Shown here: piece after piece, positions 60,363 to 64,000 of the stretch | Position numbering within the stretch: position 1 is the first letter of the stretch | Layout: every line of letters begins with the position of its first letter | From: Campylobacter ureolyticus ACS-301-V-Sch3b | GTDB taxonomy: Bacteria; Campylobacterota; Campylobacteria; Campylobacterales; Campylobacteraceae | Length of the DNA stretch: 64,000 nt | Direction: 5' to 3' | Assembly: GCF_000413435.1 (NCBI RefSeq) | Contig: NZ_KE340326.1 | Location: 813,809-877,808 of the forward strand | Notes under the pieces: generated by a model | The model's database searches: none | What the model was told of the DNA's origin: nothing | What the model saw: only the letters and a program-made list of their open reading frames with translations | Translations under genes and position numbers: made by a program

Positions 60363-63300
60363 ATGAGAAAAAAAATTTTAATTATGATGATAAGTATTTG
60401 CGCTGCAAATGTTTTGTGTGCAGGAGCTTTGTATAAAGTAGGTGCTGACGGTACGCTAATAGAAGTTGAAAAAGATCCGTACTCTTCAGATTATAGAACT
60501 AAAAAAGGTCATTATTCAGTGGATAAGTCTGAAATCTTGGTATTATCAAGGTTTGATGATATAGGTATAGCATTTGGAGATGGTGCATATGCTGATGATA
60601 GAAAACCAGGTGGAGGTGGCATTGCTATAGGAGTACGTGCTCGGGCTAAGCGAGATCCAAGCGTATCTGGTCCTGGAGAGGGAAATATTGCTATTGGAAA
60701 TGATGCACAAGCGACTGGACACATGGCTATAGCTTTAGGTAGCAACTCAAAGGCAGAACAACAGCATTCTATTGCTATAGGATTTGGTGCAGATTCTTCA
60801 GAAAAAGACCACTCAGTAGCAGTTGGACAAAACTCAAAAGCTACAGGACTAGAATCTTCTGCTTTTGGAAGTTTTGCAAAAGCGCTTGGTGAACATAGTG
60901 TTGGTATTGGATATAGGGCAACAGCAAAGGGGCGAAGTAGTATTGCATTAGGAAATAACGCTAAAATCATAGGAGATGAGCAAGGTTCCACTGCTATAGG
61001 TTGGGGAGCAGAAGCTTCTGGATACTATTCTAATGCTATAGGAAGAGAGGCTAATGCTAGTGGGCAGTCCAATGCTATAGGATTTGGGGCACAATCTTTA
61101 AATCAATCCAGTGCCATAGGCGAAGCTGCATATTCTAAAGGAAGGTATTCAAGCGCTATAGGTCATCAGGCTAGAAGTTACGCTAATAATTCAGTAGCTA
61201 TTGGAAGTAACGCAGTTACATACGGCAGAGATAAAAATACATATACCTCTGCATATAGCTCTATATCAATAGGAGAGTTTGCAAGAGCTGGCTTAAGTGA
61301 AAAGCTAACCCAGTCAGAGTATGATGAGTTAGATGGCAGATTACAAAAGAATTATTATGTAAAAGATGGAAACGGGTATAAACTAAAACCTTTTGATATT
61401 GAAAGTAATCGAGGCAATATAGCTATAGGTACCTACTCATTAGCAACTTCTATTAGATCTGTTGCTATAGGAATTGGTGCAGAATCTATGAGTTCTAATG
61501 CAGTTTCTTTAGGTTATGGTTCTAAGGCTCTTTGGAATGATTCCACAGCCCTAGGAAGCAAAGCAAAAGCCATGGCTAACTATAGCACTGCCGTAGGATA
61601 TGGAGCTTTGGCACGCTCAGAAAGATCAGTCTCAGTAGGATATGAGGCTAAAGCAGGTCTTGAAGAAGAGCTTGATGAGAGTAGATATAACTCATTAGCT
61701 GATACTTATAAACAATACTACAAAAAAGATAATGGAAAATATAAGCTTAAAAATTCAAACCAAAATAATATCGCTATAGGATATAATTCTGAATCCTTAG
61801 GTTCAAGCTCTTTGGCTTTAGGATATGGATCTATGGCAGCCAAGGACCATGCAATATCACTTGGGACAAAATCAAATACTCAAGGAAGTTATGGCATATC
61901 AGTAGGACATGAGGCTAAAGCTTTAAATGACAATTCTATAGCTTTGGGCTATCAAGCCAGTGCACAAAAAGATAACTCTGTTGCACTTGGAGGAAAATCA
62001 GTAGCGAGCACAGGTAGTAAAGTTATAGGCCTTGACTTTGCAACCAACGGGCCAAGTGACAAAACAGACCATATTTGGAGAAGTACAGCAGGGGCTGTAT
62101 CAGTAGGTGATGAAACTAAAAAAATTACTCGTCAAATCACAAATGTCGCAGCAGGAACAAAAGACACCGACGCAGTCAATGTCGCCCAAATCAAGTCTTT
62201 GACCAATCAAGGCTTTCATACACAAGCTGATTATAATGCTACAGATATAACAAAGGGAAATGATGTTTCTCACAAACTTGGTGGAATTATAAAAGTAGGT
62301 GGAAATTTTAAACCATCAGATGGCGGTGTATTAAGCAATGCAAATATGGATACATATTTAAGTGGTAAAAATTTAGCTACTTCTATAGATGATTATGGAA
62401 ACATAAATTTACTTATGGCTAAAACTCCAAAATTTGATGATATCAATATCTCAAAAGATGGCAAAGGTGGAGACTATACAAATTTAACTGAATGGATTAA
62501 AAGCATAGAAAATTCAAGTCAGGCAAATAATATAAAATATTTCTCTGTAAATTCTAAAGAAACAGGAAATGCTGATAATAAAGGTGCTACAGGTAAAGAT
62601 GCTATAGCTATCGGACCAAAAGCAGAAGCTAACTCTACAAATTCTATAGCTATGGGACTAGGTGCAAGATCACGAGGTCTAAGAACAGTTGCCATAGGAG
62701 CATTTTCAAACGCAGAAGGAAATTTATCAACTGCCATTGGTTATAATGCACACTCAGAAGGTTATACATCAGTGGCTTTGGGTAATATATCTAAAGCAAA
62801 AGGTATAGATGCGGTTGCTATAGGCAATCATGCATCGGCTGAAAAACGTGGATCAATGGCTTTAGGAGCTAAATCAGGCGCATCAAATATGGGTTCTATA
62901 GCGGTAGGACCTCTAGCGCAAAGTTATGGCTATGGCTCAATAGCTGTTGGAACAGGGTCAAATGCCTTTTCACACAACTCAGTTGCTATAGGTTCTGCTA
63001 GCCAAGCAGGTGACAGAGATTCAGTAAATTTGACCAAAAAATATTATATGTTAAGTGTTCAAGAGTATAACAACCTTCCACAAAATGAAAAAGATTTGTT
63101 TCAAAAAGAAACTATATTAAGGGTTCGCCCTAAGCCAAATGGCAATGGCTATGAGTATTATGACGAAGATGTCTATTTTGTAAAAAACAGACATCAAACA
63201 GCTGTTGGACAACAAAGTTGGGCAAAAGGATATGAATCAACAGCTCTAGGTGCTAACTCAGAAGCTTTTGGTCACTATAGTTTATCCACAGGAGCTTTTA

Positions 63301-64000
63301 GCCATTCAGATGGTGAGTATAGTAGTGCTATTGGATATGAATCAAACGCAAGTGGAAATTTCTCAACTGCAATTGGTTCTCATGCAGTAGCAAAAGAACA
63401 AAATTCTATTGCATTAGGTGCTGGATCACAAGCAAATATAAACAACTCTGTAGCTTTGGGTTCAGACTCTGTAGCCAATACTAAAGCTGGTATAGAGGGT
63501 AAATATTTCGGAGTTGGTGAAAACGATAAAAAAGGCACTGCAACTTGGACAAGCACAAGAGGAGCCGTATCAGTAGGTGATAAAGACAATAACATTACTC
63601 GCCAAATCACAAATGTCGCAGCAGGATATGCTGACACCGACGCAGTCAATGTTGCTCAATTAAAATCTTTAAAATCATTTGCAGACAAAGGTTTATATTT
63701 CCAAGGTGATGATAATAAAAGCATCAATAAACAGTTAGGCAGTACACTATCTATCACAGGTGGAGCAGAAGCTAACAATAGCAAACTAGCCCAAGGAAAC
63801 ATAGCTGTTCTTAATAAAGATGGCAACTTAACTATTGCTTTAGCTAAAAATTTAACTGATTTAGAAAGTGTAACTGTTGGCAATACTATCATTAAAGATA
63901 ACAACATATCAGTTGGTAAAAATATCTCTATTACAGATAAAGAGATTAAAAATGGTAATGTTACAATTGCAAGTAACTCTATAAATATAGCTGATAAAAA
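60363..64000 (+). CDS. Trimeric autotransporter adhesin (YadA/Hia type), 3' end outside the window
   Basis: The frame is open from ATG 60363 to the window end (at least 1212 residues). A signal sequence covers about residues 1-21. Many 14-residue left-handed head repeats of the form A-I-G-x-x-A-x-A-x-x-x-x-S follow. Two YadA neck modules (VSVGD, RQITNVAAG, DTDAVNVAQ) lie at 62097-62201 and 63567-63670, the first followed by a non-repeat domain and then a second head set at 62600-63490. Three insertions interrupt the head repeats. The stalk and the C-terminal trimeric beta-barrel anchor must lie downstream. Proteins of this class bind host matrix and cells and depend on Sec and BAM. Confidence 0.93.
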   Translation, partial: MRKKILIMMISICAANVLCAGALYKVGADGTLIEVEKDPYSSDYRTKKGHYSVDKSEILVLSRFDDIGIAFGDGAYADDRKPGGGGIAIGVRARAKRDPSVSGPGEGNIAIGNDAQATGHMAIALGSNSKAEQQHSIAIGFGADSSEKDHSVAVGQNSKATGLESSAFGSFAKALGEHSVGIGYRATAKGRSSIALGNNAKIIGDEQGSTAIGWGAEASGYYSNAIGREANASGQSNAIGFGAQSLNQSSAIGEAAYSKGRYSSAIGHQARSYANNSVAIGSNAVTYGRDKNTYTSAYSSISIGEFARAGLSEKLTQSEYDELDGRLQKNYYVKDGNGYKLKPFDIESNRGNIAIGTYSLATSIRSVAIGIGAESMSSNAVSLGYGSKALWNDSTALGSKAKAMANYSTAVGYGALARSERSVSVGYEAKAGLEEELDESRYNSLADTYKQYYKKDNGKYKLKNSNQNNIAIGYNSESLGSSSLALGYGSMAAKDHAISLGTKSNTQGSYGISVGHEAKALNDNSIALGYQASAQKDNSVALGGKSVASTGSKVIGLDFATNGPSDKTDHIWRSTAGAVSVGDETKKITRQITNVAAGTKDTDAVNVAQIKSLTNQGFHTQADYNATDITKGNDVSHKLGGIIKVGGNFKPSDGGVLSNANMDTYLSGKNLATSIDDYGNINLLMAKTPKFDDINISKDGKGGDYTNLTEWIKSIENSSQANNIKYFSVNSKETGNADNKGATGKDAIAIGPKAEANSTNSIAMGLGARSRGLRTVAIGAFSNAEGNLSTAIGYNAHSEGYTSVALGNISKAKGIDAVAIGNHASAEKRGSMALGAKSGASNMGSIAVGPLAQSYGYGSIAVGTGSNAFSHNSVAIGSASQAGDRDSVNLTKKYYMLSVQEYNNLPQNEKDLFQKETILRVRPKPNGNGYEYYDEDVYFVKNRHQTAVGQQSWAKGYESTALGANSEAFGHYSLSTGAFSHSDGEYSSAIGYESNASGNFSTAIGSHAVAKEQNSIALGAGSQANINNSVALGSDSVANTKAGIEGKYFGVGENDKKGTATWTSTRGAVSVGDKDNNITRQITNVAAGYADTDAVNVAQLKSLKSFADKGLYFQGDDNKSINKQLGSTLSITGGAEANNSKLAQGNIAVLNKDGNLTIALAKNLTDLESVTVGNTIIKDNNISVGKNISITDKEIKNGNVTIASNSINIADK
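62133..63652 (+). repeat. In-frame direct repeats in the two neck modules
   Basis: A 24-base identical stretch (62133-62156 and 63603-63626) and a 20-base identical stretch (62163-62182 and 63633-63652) lie exactly 1470 bases apart, which is 490 codons. These stretches are more GC-rich than the surrounding gene. Recombination between them would delete or add 490 codons without shifting the frame. Confidence 0.88.

Noticed and set aside
60512..63907. Minus-strand open frames opposite the adhesin gene
   Set aside because: Ala/Pro/Ser-rich shadows of the head repeats on the plus strand; the plus frame has clear YadA head and neck motifs.

Overview
The window is 64 kb of a low-GC chromosome from the Campylobacterota, most likely a Campylobacter species. 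The evidence is the gene set and its order: tRNA-Thr/Tyr/Gly/Thr-tuf-rpmG-tRNA-Trp-secE-nusG-rplKAJL-rpoB-rpoC, rpsL-rpsG-fusA, rpe-dnaQ-like/rpmB, lon-bamD, and folD-lepB-rpiB-apt. Further support comes from the AT-rich codon use, extended -10 promoters of the TGnTAtAAT type with T-rich upstream DNA, and a CetB-like PAS protein. rpoB and rpoC are separate genes overlapping by 8 bases, not fused as in Helicobacter. No flagellar gene is present, and fliW, which I recall beside lon/bamD in C. jejuni, is absent from that position. An aflagellate relative such as C. ureolyticus, C. hominis or C. gracilis is therefore possible but not proven.

Layout. Positions 1-3.9 kb hold the end of hemN, an Fe-S oxidoreductase subunit and an aldehyde dehydrogenase. 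Positions 3.9-21.5 kb are the translation/transcription superoperon: five tRNAs, EF-Tu, L33, SecE, NusG, L11, L1, L10, L7/L12, RpoB, RpoC, then a DoxX membrane protein, S12, S7 and EF-G. Positions 21.6-26.7 kb hold a BamE-like lipoprotein behind a 32-base T tract, tRNA-Arg, a SulP anion transporter frameshifted in an A tract, an AI-2E permease and carboxynorspermidine dehydrogenase. Positions 26.8-36.5 kb are housekeeping: alr, a DnaQ-like exonuclease, rpe, rpmB, a K+ channel, argJ, a PAS sensor, lon and bamD.

Positions 36.7-46.4 kb are the most unusual part. Three genes for minor-pilin-like proteins (V/I-, W/J- and X/K-like order) are followed by hpf and a 2276-residue secreted Cys-rich protein, in the position that the PilY1 tip adhesin holds in other pilus loci. 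Positions 46.7-58 kb hold an agmatine deiminase-like gene, ychF-pepA-dedA-apt-rpiB-lepB-folD on the minus strand, then a cytochrome c, hemL, two small membrane proteins and an MFS transporter. Two tandem toxin-antitoxin modules follow at 57.8-58.96 kb, then a second MFS gene. The window ends inside a large trimeric autotransporter adhesin (YadA type) that starts at 60363 and is still open at 64000.

Themes. Polyamine synthesis is represented by the agmatine deiminase and carboxynorspermidine dehydrogenase, and heme synthesis by hemN and hemL. Surface structures near simple repeats (T32, A9, T14, in-frame neck repeats) suggest contingency-type variation. All functions are inferred by reading the sequence; no search was run.
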